Positions 1 to 13,129 of a stretch of 64,000 nucleotides of DNA are shown here, piece by piece. How positions within the stretch are numbered: the first letter of the stretch is position 1; the number at the start of each line of letters is the position of its first letter. The position numbers and the translations under genes are program-made. The notes under the pieces are model-generated. The model searched no databases. It was not told where the DNA came from and saw nothing but the letters and a program-made list of their open reading frames with translations. The DNA lies in assembly GCF_002127325.2 (NCBI RefSeq), contig NC_035433.2:121984088-122048087 (forward strand), in the 5' to 3' direction. The DNA is from Helianthus annuus. Taxonomy: Eukaryota; Streptophyta; Magnoliopsida; Asterales; Asteraceae.

Positions 1-1
1 G

Positions 2-3000
2 GATGATACCTCACGAAAGTCCGGTAAAAAGCACCGTGGAAACGGTGAGGGCAAGAAAGGGTCGAAGGCAAGGAAGGAGGGGCAAGCTGATGGAAGACCT
101 TACTGCAAGGTCTGCAAGAAACCTCACTCCGGGAAGTGTAGGTTTGCGTCTGGTTCACAGTCGCAACAAAGGACTCCACCCTGTGGGCTATGCAAGTCCA
201 AGGATCATAAGACAGTGGAGTGCAAAAAGATAAAGGATGCAACCTGCTTTAATTGCAATGAAAAGGGGCACATAAAGAGTAATTGCCCGAAGTATGCCAA
301 GAAGGCAGAAGAGACTAAGAAGACAAATGCGAGAGTTTTTCGCTTGGATGCAAAGGAAGCGGTCAAGGACGACAATGTGCTTACAGGTACTTTTCTCGTA
401 AATAATATATTTGCAAGAGTACTGTTCGATTCTGGCGCTGACAAGTCCTTTGTAGACCAGAAATTTTGCCAACTACTAAATATGCCAATCAAAACCCTAG
501 ACGTAAATTACGAAGTAGAGTTGGCAGACGGCACGATAGAAACCGTCTCTACCGTTCTAGAAGGATGTGAAATATCCATTAGGAACCATTCTTTTCCTTT
601 ATCTCTACTTCCTTTCAAACTTGCGGGTTTTGACATCGTGCTAGGCATGGACTGGTTATCCCATAACCAGGCCCAAATCATCTGCGGCAAGAGGCAAATA
701 GTCTTAAAGACTCCGAATGGTGAATCTCTTACCATTCGAGGGGATACGCATTACGGATTGCCCGAAGACGTATCTATGCTGAAAGCTTCAAGGTGTTTGA
801 ACAGAGGCTGTGTAATTTACATGGCTCAAGTGATAATTGAAGAACCAAAGCCGAAGATCGAGGATCTTCCCGTCATTTCTGAATACCCTGAGGTTTTTCC
901 GAAAGAACTACCTGGTTTGCCACCAGATAGACAAGTGGAGTTCAGAATTGACATCATTCCTGGAGCAGCTCCGATAGCAAGAGCACCTTACAGATTAGCG
1001 CCAACGGAAATGAAAGAACTAAGGACCCAGTTGGATGAACTGCTGGCGAAAGGTTTTGTCAGACCTAGTTCATCTCCCTGGGGAGCTCCTGTCCTGTTTG
1101 TAAAGAAGAAGGACGGATCGATGCGGTTGTGCATCGACTATAGAGAGCTGAATAAAGTTACCATAAAGAATAGATATCCTTTACCAAGGATCGATGATCT
1201 ATTCGATCAGCTGCAAGGAGCAAGCTACTTCTCCAAGATCGACTTAAGGTCGGGTTATCATCAACTAAGGGTCAGAGATGAAGATGTACACAAGACTGCA
1301 TTTAGGACTCGCTATGGTCATTACGAGTTCCTAGTGATGCCTTTTGGGCTCACAAATGCACCGGCTGCGTTCATGGACCTCATGAATCGCGTGTGCAAGC
1401 CGTATTTAGATAAATTCGTCATAGTCTTCATAGACGATATCCTGATCTATTCTAAAAACCAAGATGACCACGAGAAGCATCTCCGTTGCATTCTCGAGTT
1501 ACTACAACGTGAGAAACTCTACGCCAAATTCTCGAAATGCGAATTCTGGCTAAGAGAGGTTCAGTTCTTAGGACACGTTGTGAGTGAGCGTGGTATCCAA
1601 GTGGATCCCGCTAAGGTAGAGGCAGTCATGAACTGGCAAGAGCCAAAGACACCTACCGAGATTCGTAGTTTCCTGGGATTAGCAGGATACTACCGTAGAT
1701 TTATTGAAAACTTTTCGAGGATTGCTGCGCCCTTGACTTCCTTGACCAAGAAGAAAGAAAAGTACATTTGGGGCCCGAAGCAGCAAGAGTCCTTCGAAAT
1801 ACTGAAGCAAAAGCTAAGCAACGCACCTGTATTGACTTTACCTGAAGGTACGGATGAATTCGTAGTTTACTGCGATGCATCACACACGGGCATGGGGTGT
1901 GTTCTTATGCAGAAGGGCAAGGTGATTGCCTATGCTTCAAGGCAATTAAAGGTGCATGAAAAGAATTACACCACCCATGATTTGGAGTTGGGTGCCGTTG
2001 TATTTGCACTGAAGTTGTGGAGGCACTACCTTTATGGTATTAAATTTGTGATTTACTCTGATCACAAAAGCCTCCAGCACCTGTTCAACCAGAAGGAGTT
2101 GAACATGAGACAACGCCGTTGGATGGAAACCCTGAATGATTATGACTGTGAAATCAGGTACCATCCCGGCAAGGCGAATGTAGTCGCCGATGCCTTGAGC
2201 AGGAAAGAAAGGGTAAAACCCATTCGAATCAATGCCAAGAGCATTGAAGTTAAAAATAATTTGATTGAAAGGATCTTGGCTGCACAGCGAGAGGCTGTGT
2301 TGGAAGCTAATTATCCTAATGAAAAGCTGGGGGTAACTGCGGAGCAGTTGACTCTTAGCAAGGATGGAATTCTTAGGCTGAATGGACGTATATGGGTCCC
2401 GATTTATGGGGGACTACGAGATGTTGTTCTCCAGGAAGCCCATAGTTCCAAATACTCAGTCCATCCTGGTGCTGATAAAATGTACCAAGACTTAAAGGCA
2501 AATTATTGGTGGATAGGCTTGAAAAAGTCTGTAGCCGCCCATGTAGCAAAGTGCTTGACTTGTGCTCAAGTCAAAGCCGAGCACCAAAAGCCGTCTGGCT
2601 TGCTACAACAGCCTGAACTTCCCGAGTGGAAGTGGGAATGCGTAACTATGGACTTCATAACCAAGTTACCCAAAACCAGGAAAGGAAACGATACAATATG
2701 GGTCATAGTCGACAGGCTGACTAAATCAGCTCATTTTCTACCCATCAAGGAGACGTATAGCTCCGATATGTTAGCCCAACTATATGTTGATAAGATTGTA
2801 GCCTTACACGGCATACCTGTGTCTATTATCTCCGACAGGGATACTAGATACACATCTCACTTCTGGAAGAGTTTCCAGCAATCTTTGGGCACGCGTTTAA
2901 ATTTTAGTACGGCTTACCATCCACAGACGGACGGTCAAAGTGAGCGTACTATCCAAACGCTAGAAGACATGCTTCGTGCATGTGCGATCGATCTAGGTGG

Positions 3001-3688
3001 TAACTGGGATAAAAACCTACCCCTGATCGAATTCTCCTACAATAATAGCTACCAGACCAGCATAAAGGCTGCGCCTTTTGAGGCATTATATGGTAGGAAA
3101 TGCAGATCGCCTGTTTGTTGGGCGGAAGTAGGAGAGGTCCAATTATCGGGACCAGAGATTGTTTTCCAGACAACGGACAAGATTGTCCGGATCCGGGAAC
3201 GTCTCAAGGCTGCCCGCGATAGGCAGAAGAGCTACGCTGATCCAAAGCGTAAGGATTTTCACTTTGAAGTGGGTGAAAAAGTATTACTTAAGGTGTCACC
3301 CTGGAAGGGGGTGATGCGCTTCGGCAAGAAGGGCAAGCTGAGTCCAAGATACATAGGGCCTTTTGAGGTCATTGAAAGAGTCGGATCAGTTGCCTATAAA
3401 CTAAACTTGCCTGAAGAGCTCAATGGAATTCACAATGTGTTCCACATCTGCAATCTTAAAAAGTGCTTCGCCGACGAGTCGTTGGTGATTCCACACACAG
3501 ATGTGCATATAGATGAGAGCTTAAAGTTTATAGAAAAACCCTTGTCGATTGAAGATCGACAGGTGAAGAAGCTTCGCAGAAAGCACGTACCGATTGTTAA
3601 AGTCAAATGGGATGCTCGTAGAGGTCCTGAATATACGTGGGAAGTCGAAGCTACAATGAAAGAAAAATACCCCTATTTATTTGAGTAA
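2..3688 (+). CDS. gag-pol polyprotein of Tekay-type Gypsy element 1 (5' partial)
   Basis: One frame is open from base 2 to the TAA at 3686-3688, so the N-terminus is missing. In order: two Cys-rich clusters (about 116-215), a gag zinc knuckle [14 protein letters not shown] (about 248-289), a protease with DSGA (about 428-439), reverse transcriptase with YPLPRIDDL and FIDD (about 1170-1440), RNase H beginning YCDAS (about 1870), an integrase with HHCC zinc finger (about 2460-2570) and D,D,E residues in TMDF, ISDRD and GQSERT (about 2650-2945), and a chromodomain-like tail (about 3520-3685) expected to guide integration to heterochromatin. No inactivating change is visible. Family assignment is from recalled chromovirus motifs. 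The chromodomain call is less certain than the enzyme domains. Confidence 0.92.
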   Translation, partial: DDTSRKSGKKHRGNGEGKKGSKARKEGQADGRPYCKVCKKPHSGKCRFASGSQSQQRTPPCGLCKSKDHKTVECKKIKDATCFNCNEKGHIKSNCPKYAKKAEETKKTNARVFRLDAKEAVKDDNVLTGTFLVNNIFARVLFDSGADKSFVDQKFCQLLNMPIKTLDVNYEVELADGTIETVSTVLEGCEISIRNHSFPLSLLPFKLAGFDIVLGMDWLSHNQAQIICGKRQIVLKTPNGESLTIRGDTHYGLPEDVSMLKASRCLNRGCVIYMAQVIIEEPKPKIEDLPVISEYPEVFPKELPGLPPDRQVEFRIDIIPGAAPIARAPYRLAPTEMKELRTQLDELLAKGFVRPSSSPWGAPVLFVKKKDGSMRLCIDYRELNKVTIKNRYPLPRIDDLFDQLQGASYFSKIDLRSGYHQLRVRDEDVHKTAFRTRYGHYEFLVMPFGLTNAPAAFMDLMNRVCKPYLDKFVIVFIDDILIYSKNQDDHEKHLRCILELLQREKLYAKFSKCEFWLREVQFLGHVVSERGIQVDPAKVEAVMNWQEPKTPTEIRSFLGLAGYYRRFIENFSRIAAPLTSLTKKKEKYIWGPKQQESFEILKQKLSNAPVLTLPEGTDEFVVYCDASHTGMGCVLMQKGKVIAYASRQLKVHEKNYTTHDLELGAVVFALKLWRHYLYGIKFVIYSDHKSLQHLFNQKELNMRQRRWMETLNDYDCEIRYHPGKANVVADALSRKERVKPIRINAKSIEVKNNLIERILAAQREAVLEANYPNEKLGVTAEQLTLSKDGILRLNGRIWVPIYGGLRDVVLQEAHSSKYSVHPGADKMYQDLKANYWWIGLKKSVAAHVAKCLTCAQVKAEHQKPSGLLQQPELPEWKWECVTMDFITKLPKTRKGNDTIWVIVDRLTKSAHFLPIKETYSSDMLAQLYVDKIVALHGIPVSIISDRDTRYTSHFWKSFQQSLGTRLNFSTAYHPQTDGQSERTIQTLEDMLRACAIDLGGNWDKNLPLIEFSYNNSYQTSIKAAPFEALYGRKCRSPVCWAEVGEVQLSGPEIVFQTTDKIVRIRERLKAARDRQKSYADPKRKDFHFEVGEKVLLKVSPWKGVMRFGKKGKLSPRYIGPFEVIERVGSVAYKLNLPEELNGIHNVFHICNLKKCFADESLVIPHTDVHIDESLKFIEKPLSIEDRQVKKLRRKHVPIVKVKWDARRGPEYTWEVEATMKEKYPYLFE

Positions 3689-3710
3689 ATCTCGGGTCGA
3701 GATTTATTTT

Positions 3711-3723
3711 AAGGGGGTGAGGA
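3711..3723 (+). other. polypurine tract of element 1
   Basis: A purine-rich run (AAGGGGGTGAGGA) lies directly before the TG that opens the 3' LTR. This is the expected plus-strand primer site. Confidence 0.75.
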
Positions 3724-6700
3724 TGTAACACCTCGAATTTTTGTGTCCAATGATGTGTTAACACGTGTCATTTGTTTACACGTGGCATCTATAATAAATA
3801 AAGGACTAATTTTGACAAACCTTGAAAGTATATAAATTCGAGGGTTATAAATGTCAACAAAGGTAAAAATACGGTATAGTATCCCTAAATAATGCTTAAA
3901 CCTTCAATCGAATAAATTATAGATCGTACAAAAATAAAACGCGGAAGAAAGTGAGAGATTACAAACTACAGGGGTTAACTGTGTCAACATGTTTAATAAT
4001 ACCTCTGAGTGACCCTTTAACGTTCCAAAGACTTTGTAACGGTATTATACCCTCACTAAAATAATATATATGAATTTCGCGAAGTTTCGTTATGAAACGA
4101 GAAAGTTACGATCAAATTCGTAGGAGAAGGGTTAAAAGCGTCAACAGTGAAAGTTAAGGCTTTCCAAAATAATTAATAAATAAACCGGGGACTTAATAAT
4201 GCGGGTAATTAACACGAGGCCCCTATCGGTAAATAACCGAGGGCCAAACCGCAAAGTTACCCCTTCAAAACCGAAAGGTCAGGTGAATCATTACGAAAGA
4301 TTTCGTTATTAATGGCCGATTCTGTAATCATTATAAAAGATTTGAAAAATCCAGAAAATATAACCTCACGCGACCCGCGTAAGGTTTAAACATAAGTTGA
4401 GGCGGGCCGCGAGCTTCCTCAACTACGCGTCTGATCTTCTGATCCCAGGCGACCCGCGTAAAAGTTGCATGGAATGTCCATGCGGGTCGCGTACGACGCC
4501 CAGATGCAGAATTATAGTAACTACTTGGCTTTTGGAGCTTTTGAATGATCAAACAACCAACAAATGGGCATGGGCACCCTATGCTCGACCCATAACACTT
4601 AGGGGACATCTACCCATCACCCCTGACCTGTTGTAGGTGTTGTAATGATCATACATGCTTAACATTTGCTATAAATAGCACACCTTAGTTCATAACCATT
4701 CACACAATCAAAACACACAACTACTGATCATTCTAAGTGCTCCCAAGCCTTCTCTTCTGTTATATAATCAAGAAGCAACTTCTGTAAGTCGTTCATAACC
4801 ATTTTGGTTTCACATTTCCATAGTTATAGCTCATAAACGCAACCGTCGTAACTAACGGTTGTCATTGCAATATCTTGCAAATGGTTCAGTCTTATGACGA
4901 ATCAAAAATGGTTATGAGTTGGTATTTATGTGGGTAATAAACCTCTAAAAGGGTTCCCCCTGATCACCCCTCTAACTATGTCAAATATCGAGTCAAACGC
5001 GCGGTTAAAAAGTCAACAGAAAGCTATTTTGGCGATTTATGCATAATCTGTAATATATATGTTATGGAACCTGTTTTGATAATCATAAAACATGATAATA
5101 AGTATATAAATGTGTTTGCGCTCGTTTGAATCGATCATTTGCTATATAGAACCGGTTCGGAGCCGAAAGTCGCATAAGTTTGACTTTTGCTTTGACTTCA
5201 GTTCTGACCCGTTTTAGTGAGGTATAAATATACCCTAGGACTCTCTTAGGACCAGGTCACATGTTGGTATAAGCCTCTGTGGTCGGTTCATGAGTTATCC
5301 GAGTCTTTAGCGCATTTCCGTCATTCGCCTAAAAGTTGACCGTAACGGCCTTTTTAAAATTAAAACGAGTATTTCGGACACGTGAACGGACCAAAACCTT
5401 GCTTATTAAATTATAAGCATGTCCCTAAAGTTTCACGTCAATCCGAGGTCTAGAATGAGAGTTATGCTAAAAGGCGCACTTTTAAGAAAGTTTTGTAATT
5501 AACGGCGCAATTAGCATAACGCCCATCTAACCCAAGTTTTCGTCACCAAAACTTTTACCCACTGTGGTAAAATAATATTTTGGGAATTTTAAAGATTTTT
5601 AATAATTTTTACCTTGCTCATAACCTGCGGTTATGGCTACGGTTCGGTAAATACCGAATATGCCCTTTTTGACCAAAACGGGAGTTCTACAAGGTCTTTT
5701 GACCCGATTCCAGTTGCTACTGATTTTAAATAATAAATAAAGTATTTTAAGCTTTATAAGCTGTTCGGGAAACTCATATTTCCTGTAGAACTCGAAAATC
5801 CCTTTTAAAGTCTTTAAAATGACCGAAAAGCCCCTACGGGGCATAATATTAACTTAAACTCGTTACGGGCATTACGGAAGGTATCCTACTGATACCAAAA
5901 TACTTTTAAGGCATATTGACTTAGGAAATAAGCGTACGACACTTATGGTTAACCGTTTCGCCTATTTGCGCATACGGTACGGCTCATGAAACTAGTCTTC
6001 GTGCAATAGCCGATATGGGTCAAATTATATTATTTGAACCCCAAAATCCAGAGTATGAACTAAAAACCCATATAAAACAAGTCACTGAACTTGTTGGGTC
6101 CAAATCATACTCCAATCTCGGTTTTCGCCTTTTCGTGCGAATTAACCATATCTATATATCGGAATCAACCGGTTTAAGCTACGGCTAATATAAGGACCGT
6201 TAGGATTCTAAGAGGTTAATTAAAACCTTCGTTCCAGATTAGGAGCCCCAGTAAAAGCTATCGGTGACTTGATCTAAATTAAGGATTAATACTTGCAAAG
6301 GTAAATACTTTTGACTTATTTCCCCTATATGGGCTTGGGTTACGGTATACTAATACCGCTTGATTGAGCATTATATACTTCCATCGCTTAGGTGGTTAAT
6401 TGATTAAATATGATTGGCTCATTTAAACAGTTTTGTTGCTTATAAGCCTTTGGGGGGTTTAATGACCGTTGTCCCGGATATCCTCGGCATCATTTTACGA
6501 AATGGCCACGACCATCGACATCCCGGTGTAGGCGTACACCCGGTATAAAGTGTCGACATTAAAACTAAAAGACGTAGCCGTTGGTTTCTGTACTACGGTT
6601 TTACGCAAACGTGGTGTGTCTATAAATCTTTAACCCGGCACGACCCGGGCTACTGAACGCATAAAAGAACATGTAAAACGTTCACAAGATCATTATGAAT

Positions 6701-7119
6701 TTTCCCAAGTTAAAAAGAGTTTGTGCCTTGTGCATTCAAATCAATTTTAATAAACATTTTCAAATGTGTCAGTTGAATGTATTTACCAGTGTAAACTGAC
6801 GTATTTTCCCCAAAAAGATTAAGTGCAGGTACCTAAACGTAATTGGCTGGTATTAGCTCCCTAGCGTCGGGATAAGCCTCGCAAGCTTGATTGCAGTATC
6901 TGATGGAACAATACTTTATCTGTATTTACGATCCACTGTGGATATTCAACTTCTGTAATACATTTTGATATTACAATCAGAGGTTGAAATTTATATATTT
7001 ATCTTATGCTTCCGCTGTGCATTATATAATTGTGTGGTTTGACTATATTGTTGCCAACATCGTCACGGTAATCCCCCACCGGGCCCACCGGTGAGACACG
7101 TGGAAATCGGGGTGTGACA
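3724..7119 (+). repeat. 3' LTR of element 1 (about 3.4 kb)
   Basis: It begins TGTAACACC after the purine tract and ends GGGGTGTGACA, with TG...CA ends. The 3396-bp length is long but usual for Tekay LTRs. A TATA box lies about 950 bp in. The 3' part (about 6730-7060) is similar to 15465-15790, which shows a second, older LTR of the same kind. The end could be 7119 or 7121. No 5' partner is in the window, so neither the target duplication nor the age can be measured here. Confidence 0.85.
4670..4677 (+). promoter_or_regulatory. LTR promoter TATA box (element 1)
   Basis: TATAAATA within GCTATAAATAGCAC, followed by a C/A-rich stretch. It is placed as a U3/R boundary promoter should be. Function is inferred. 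Confidence 0.55.
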
Positions 7120-7842
7120 CAACTTGTTCCGGCTTTTACTTGGTTTTACAAACTCTCACCAAGGTCTCGACGGATTCCAACAACCTGAAGTCACGATATG
7201 ACTAAAGGGATGAGTACCGAACGCCCAAGAATCGAGGCAGAAGTACGACCCCGAAAGTCAAAATGTGTATGACAAGCCCTTGAGAATAGTCGAATCACTT
7301 TGGGTAGTCGATGTCTAATAGCCGCGGATAATCTATTTCTCGATTTTTATGTGTTTGATTCTGAGCTCCAAATTGCCGACTCTGATACTCGTCGATTTCA
7401 TGTGGAATTTATGTGTTTATATGGTTTTTATGCTATTTGTTAGCGTTTTGAGATATCACTGATTTCGATTTAACACCTTGCTTTCGCTGATCTCACAACA
7501 CTCACTACATCACGCAGACAAATCGCTAAATTGTGGACGACCTTATGCTATATTATATGCCTATATTATACTAACCGCTATGCTAATTGCAATCGCTAAT
7601 CTCGAACACTCGCGAACTTTGAATGATAGGTTTCTGTGTTCTGACTGCCTCTGTGATTACATGCGTATGTGCTTCTATGCTTCTGTGCCCTACGTGCTTA
7701 TGTGTCTCTATGTAAATCTGTGATTTCGTGCCTATGTGCTTACATGATTATGCGTGTTCCTGAACTTTAGTAAGTATTAGACGTGTGAGGTGAGATTCGA
7801 TTTTGACGTGTCTGAGACCTATGACGATGTCTGTTGCAGACA
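7120..7842 (+). other. 5' leader remnant of element 2
   Basis: Non-coding, pyrimidine/AT-rich sequence between the end of element 1's LTR and the gag start. No tRNA-Met-type primer binding site (TGGTATCAGAGC) is visible, so element 1 must have inserted downstream of it. Short ORFs here have no recognisable domain. Confidence 0.5.
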
Positions 7843-10800
7843 ATGTCAACTAGACCATCATCTGGACCTCGTCACCCACGACTCACTCGCCAAGAACAGA
7901 GGGACAAACGCCTTGCTGCCATCCTCGCTAAACAAGTGGCTAAGGTTGTGCCCCAGATCGTGAGTGAGATTTACGAGAATGTTAGCAAATCGTCTGAGGA
8001 GTCCAAAACCGAAGCTCCTAAAGTTACTACCAAGACTGCTTTCAGCTTCAAGCAGTTCAAGGCTTGCGGTCCGAAGGAATTCGCTAGAGAAGATGGCCCG
8101 ACGGCTATGTTTCAATTGTTCGATTCCATCGAAGTCACTCTGCGCCAGAGTGGATGTTCGGAAAATCTCCGCACTCTAAACGCTACCGGCGTCTTCCAGT
8201 CCCACGCATTAGACTGGTGGACGGCCGAACGAAACAAACGCGGAAATGATGCAGCCTATGAACTGACATGGGAAGAGTTGAAGGCTATCATGATGGACGA
8301 ATTCTGCCCTCCCCATGAACGCCAAAAGCTGGAGGACGAATTCTGGAACATTAAGCAGAAGGAAGGTGACAACGCTGCCCTGACTGCTCGCTTTAAGCAG
8401 CTCAGCATCATCTGTCCCGATCAAGTGAAGACGTCCGACATGACAATCAAGAAGTACATTCGAGCTCTACCCGACTGTGTTGCAGATTTTGTGCATGCCG
8501 CAAAACCAGAAACGATCGAAGAGACTTACTTGCTTGCCGCCGAAATTAACGACAAGCGGGTAAAAGCTGGGTTTTAGGATAAGCCTTCAAAGTCTCTGCA
8601 TCAAGCTACCACCGCACCATCCTCCGAAACCACCGCCGCTCAATCGTCAAAGCCCTCACGCCGCAAGAAGAAGAATAACAACAACAGCTCCAGCAACAAG
8701 AACTGTGCTGTCACCACCACTGCTGCTCCACTCCAAGCCGTACCGGCTTAGCAGCAATCTCACCACCGCTCAGCGCCAGTTGCCTATGCACCACCTGCAA
8801 AGCGTGCATACACAGGCCCCCACCCTGCTTGTCCAACGTGCTCTTATCATCACCCGGTGGGTCTTGCCTGTCATTTCTGTGCTCACTGCAACATGTATAG
8901 CCACTTCACTGCTAACTGCCGTGCTGGTCCTCGTCAAGCCCCAGCTCAAGACACTGCTCATCAAGCTCTGCTCCCAGCTCCTCAAGGCCAACACACGGCT
9001 CAGGCTCCCGCGATCAACGCCCGAGTCTGCTTCGCATGTGGTGATCCCAACCACATTGCGAACATGTGCTCAAACAGGGTTGTGAAACAAGAGCCCCAGC
9101 AGCAGCAGCAGCCTCACCAACAGCAGCAGCAACAGCAACAGCAAGCAGCACGTGCCAGAACTTTCAACATCAACGCGCGCCAAGCCCAGGCTGACAACAA
9201 CGTGGTCAATGGTACGTTCCTTGTGAATGGTATTTATGCATCGTGTTTGTTTGATACCGGAGCCGATAACTGCTTTGTATCGTTTGAATTCGAGAAGCTC
9301 CTTAGTCGTAAGCGCTCCCATCTCCCATCGTCGTTCGATGTAGAAGTCGCCACCGGAAGAACTGTCGTCGTTAATTCTGTTCTTCGTGATTGTACTCTTG
9401 AGCTCGACAATCACATCTTCCCCATCGACCTTATTCTGATGCAACTCGGAAGTTTTGACTTCATAGTAGGCATGGACTTTCTTCGCGAAAACCATGCTGA
9501 AGTTGTGTGCTTCGATAAGATGATTCGATTCTCGCTCGTGAATGGTGATTTATTGTGTGTTTATGGTGAAACTGCCTCGAAAGGTCTCAAGCTAATGATA
9601 TGTGTCCAAGCTAGCAAGTATCTCCACAAGGAATACAGAGCCTTCTTGGCTAATATTGTAGTAGCGGAGAAGGAAAAGAGAGGAAGTCCGGGAGTAAACG
9701 ATGTCCCCGTGGTATTTGAATTTCCAAATGTTTTCCCCGACGAACTACCAGGACTACCGCCAAGTTGTGATATCGACTTTCGTATCGACCTCATTCCTGG
9801 AGCCAACCCTGTTGCCAAAGCTCCTTACCGACTCGCACCGTCTGAAATGCGTGAACTCTCGGGTCAGCTTCAGGAATTACTTGAGAAAGTCTTCATTCGC
9901 CCGAGCACCTCTCCTTGGGGCGCGTCAGTCCTTTTCGTCAAAAAGAAGGATGGGTCGTTCAGTATGTGCATCGACTATCGGGAGTTGAATAAGTTGGCCA
10001 TTAAGAACCGTTACCCCCTACCTCGTATCGATGATTTGTTCGACAAGCTGCAAGGTGCTACGTGTTTCTCGAAGATCGATCTACGTTCAGGTTATCATCA
10101 GCTACACATTCAAGAGGAGGATATACCCAAAACCGCATTCCGCACTCGTTATGGCCACTATGAATTTGTTGTTATGCCTTTCGGTTTAACCAACGCACCC
10201 GCGGTTTTCATGGATCTGATGAATCGAGTGTGTAAACCTTATCTGGACTGTTTCTTCATCGTGTTCATCGATGATTTCTTGATCTATTCCAAATCGAAAG
10301 CCGAACACGCGCAACATCTACGTTTGGTCCTCGAGCTACTTCAGGGGAATCAACTCTATGCCAAGTTCTCCAAGTGTGAATTCTGGCTAGAGGAGGTTCA
10401 GTTTCTGGGTCACATTGTCAATAGTCAAGGTATTCATGTCGATCCCGTGAAGATTGAAGCAGTTAAGAGTTGGATTACGCCGAAGAACCCGTCTGAAGTC
10501 TGTTCTTTTCTCGGACTAGCAGGCTACTTCCGACGATTTATCGAAGGATTCTCAAAGATCCATGTGCCGCTCACCGCTCTCACTCATAAAGACAAGCCTT
10601 TTGTTTGGGGGACTGAACAAGAGTCTGCCTTCCAAACCCTCAAGTATATGCTTTGCAATGCTCCTGTTCTCGCTTTACCCGACGGAAACGACGACTTTAT
10701 AGTCTATTGCGATGCCTCGAACCTTGGTCTTGGTTGCGTTCTTATGCAGCGGGACAAGGTTATAGCTTACGCATCTCGTCAGCTCAAAATCCACGAGAAG

Positions 10801-12524
10801 AACTATACAACCCACAATCTCGAGCTAGGCGCGGTTGTTTTTGCATTAAAGATTTGGCGACACTACCTGTATGGTATCAAGTGTACGATCTTCACCGATC
10901 ATATGAGCCTACAACATATCTTTAACCAGAAGGAACTTAATATGCGTCAACGCTGATGGGTAGAACTTCTCAACGATTACGACTGTGAGATTCGTTATCA
11001 CCCAGGCAAAGCAAATGTTGTTGTCGACGCACTAAGCAGACGAAGCTATCTGCATAGCATCCCCAATGTTCAAGCCCAGCATCATCTCGAGACTCTCATC
11101 CGCGAAGCCCAGCATGCATGTTTCAATGAACGCACTTTGAAGAAGGAAAGGATACATCACGATGGTGCCCAACTTATTAATGAGTCGAATGGGATATTCC
11201 ATTATCTGGACCGAATTTGGATCCCTAAGCGGAACGATTTGCGACAGATTTTAATGGACGAAGCCCATAAATCCCGGTATTCTATTCATCCCGGTGCCGA
11301 TAAAATGTACCAGGACCTTCGCTACAAGTACTGGTGGCCTGGTATGAAGAGGGATATAACTCTCTACGTTGGAAAATGCCTGACTTGCTCGAAGGTCAAG
11401 GCTGAACACCAAAGACCCTCTGGCTTACTCGAACAACCGCCAATCCCTATGTGGAAGTGGGAGAGCATAGCTATGGACTTCGTAACCAAGCTCCCACGCA
11501 CGTCAACAGGTCATGATAGCATCTGGGTTGTCATTGACCGTTTGACCAAATCTGCTCACTTTCTACCAATACGAGAAGACTACAAGGTAGAGCGATTAGC
11601 CCGAATCTACACCGATGAGATCATTTGTAATCCTGGGACGCCTTGCGACATCATCTCCGACCGTGACGCTCAGTTTACCTCGCGACTATGGGAAACGTTT
11701 CAAGCGGCTCTCGGTACTACGCTTAATCCGAGTACCGCATTCCATCCTCAAACCGACGGTCAGACGGAAAGAACGATTCGTACCCTTGAAGACATGCTCC
11801 GTTCGTGTATCATAGATTTCGGTGGTAATTGGGACACTTACCTGCCGTTAGTTGAATTCTCGTATAATAACAGCTATCATTCCAGCATTCAAATGGCACC
11901 GTTTGAGGCTCTATACGGAAGAAGATGTCGATCGCCTATTGTATGGCACGAGATCGGTCACTCGCAATTAACCGGTCCTGAGCTATTGCTAGAAACGACT
12001 GACAAAGTCCTTCAAATTCGAGACAACCTGCTGAAAGCTCGGAGTCGTCAGAAAAGTTACGCCGATAGACGACGCAAGCCCCTTGAACTTGACGTTGGCG
12101 ACTACGTACTCCTAAAGGTATCACCTTGGAAGGGTGTGGTCAGATTCGGCAAGAAAGGGAAACTAGCGCCTCGATATGTTGGACCTTTTAGGATTCTGGA
12201 AAGGATCGGAAAAGTCGCCTACAGACTCGAGCTACCGGAGGAACTTAGTAATGTCCACCCGACTTTCCATGTTTCGAACATCCGCAAGTGCCTGGCTGAG
12301 CATGATTTAATTGTACCTCTCGATGACCTCCAAATAAACGAAACATACATTTCGTGGAGAAGCCTGTCGAAATCATGGATCGCCAAACCAAACAACTCCG
12401 ACGCTCGCGCATTCCTATTGTGAAAGTCCGATGGGAAGGCAAACGAGGCGCAGAGTTCACTTGCGAACTCGAGAGCAACATGAAGACAAGGTACCCACAG
12501 TTGTTTGTTACGGCTTTGACCTAA
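7843..12524 (+). pseudogene. gag-pol of Tekay-type element 2, three stops and one frameshift
   Basis: Gag starts at ATG 7843. The retrotransposon gag core lies about 8170-8560 (DWWTAERN to ETYLLAAEIND). The frame is cut by TAG at 8575, TAG at 8749 and TGA at 10954. The last replaces the arginine codon that follows MRQR in element 1, consistent with CGA to TGA decay. All segments otherwise stay in one frame: zinc-binding clusters (about 8845-9075), a polyglutamine run (about 9096-9142), protease DTGA (about 9253), RT with FIDD (about 10265), RNase H (about 10705) and integrase (about 11280-11960). Near 12345-12355 a one-base loss moves the chromodomain-like tail into another frame, ending at TAA 12522-12524. 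The protein is not translatable as a whole. Confidence 0.88.
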
Positions 12525-12544
12525 TTTCGAGACGAAATTCCCTC

Positions 12545-12557
12545 AACTAGGGGAGGC
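12545..12557 (+). other. polypurine tract of element 2
   Basis: AACTAGGGGAGGC directly precedes the LTR start TGTAACATCCCG. It is the analogue of the tract at 3711-3723. Confidence 0.65.
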
Positions 12558-13129
12558 TGTAACATCCCGTGTTTCGGAAGCCAAAGTCAAAGTCAAGATT
12601 AAAGTCAAAGGGAGACAAGATTGCTAATTGCGATCTGTCACTCCTTACTCAATTTGACTTCCTTGACTCGTGGATAGTCTTTTATGTTTTACGTTAGTTG
12701 TATTATGTGGAGTAATTAATTATAATCGCAGTAATCGATGAGTACTTATCGCTATGAATCGCTTTACGACTGTGAACAATAGGAAGTAACAATGCGATAA
12801 AGCCAACTAAACGTTAATCAAACTAATTTAATCAGCATTGAATCGCAATCGAACTCGCAACTCGAATTACGCATTTTGATTATTGTTATACGTGTGTGTG
12901 TGCCTTATGTGTTACTTGTGCATGTTTATTTATGTTTTGTGTGGTAATCAATCGAATCGCAATCGAAACTCAAACGCAATCGAACTCAATCGCAATCGAA
13001 ACGGTATGATAATTAGTGGAGAAGGGATAGTGCGAGATATGAGTAGTTGGGATTAAAAGTAATTTGAATAGGAAACTCTATCGCATTCGCATCGCTCGCA
13101 ATCGCAATCGAAACGGCAAAACTCGTCAA

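Larger units (their letters stand above)
1..7119 (+). mobile_element. Ty3/Gypsy chromovirus (Tekay type), element 1, 5'-truncated by window edge
   Basis: An LTR retrotransposon whose internal region is open from the first bases to 3688, followed by a purine-rich tract and a complete 3' LTR (3724-7119). The 5' LTR and most of gag lie to the left of the window. Domain order is gag zinc knuckle, protease, reverse transcriptase, RNase H, integrase, then a C-terminal chromodomain-like segment, which is the chromovirus layout. The long LTR starting TGTAACACC and the terminal domain suggest the Tekay clade. The pol frame has no stop or frameshift, so this copy looks much younger than element 2. The sequence right of the LTR reads as the 5' untranslated part of element 2, so element 1 probably inserted into it. 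Confidence 0.9.

Noticed and set aside
4081..4098. Small GTTTCGTTATGAAAC stem as a possible terminator or riboswitch
   Set aside because: A short chance inverted repeat within an LTR. Bacterial-type terminators are not expected in this genome.
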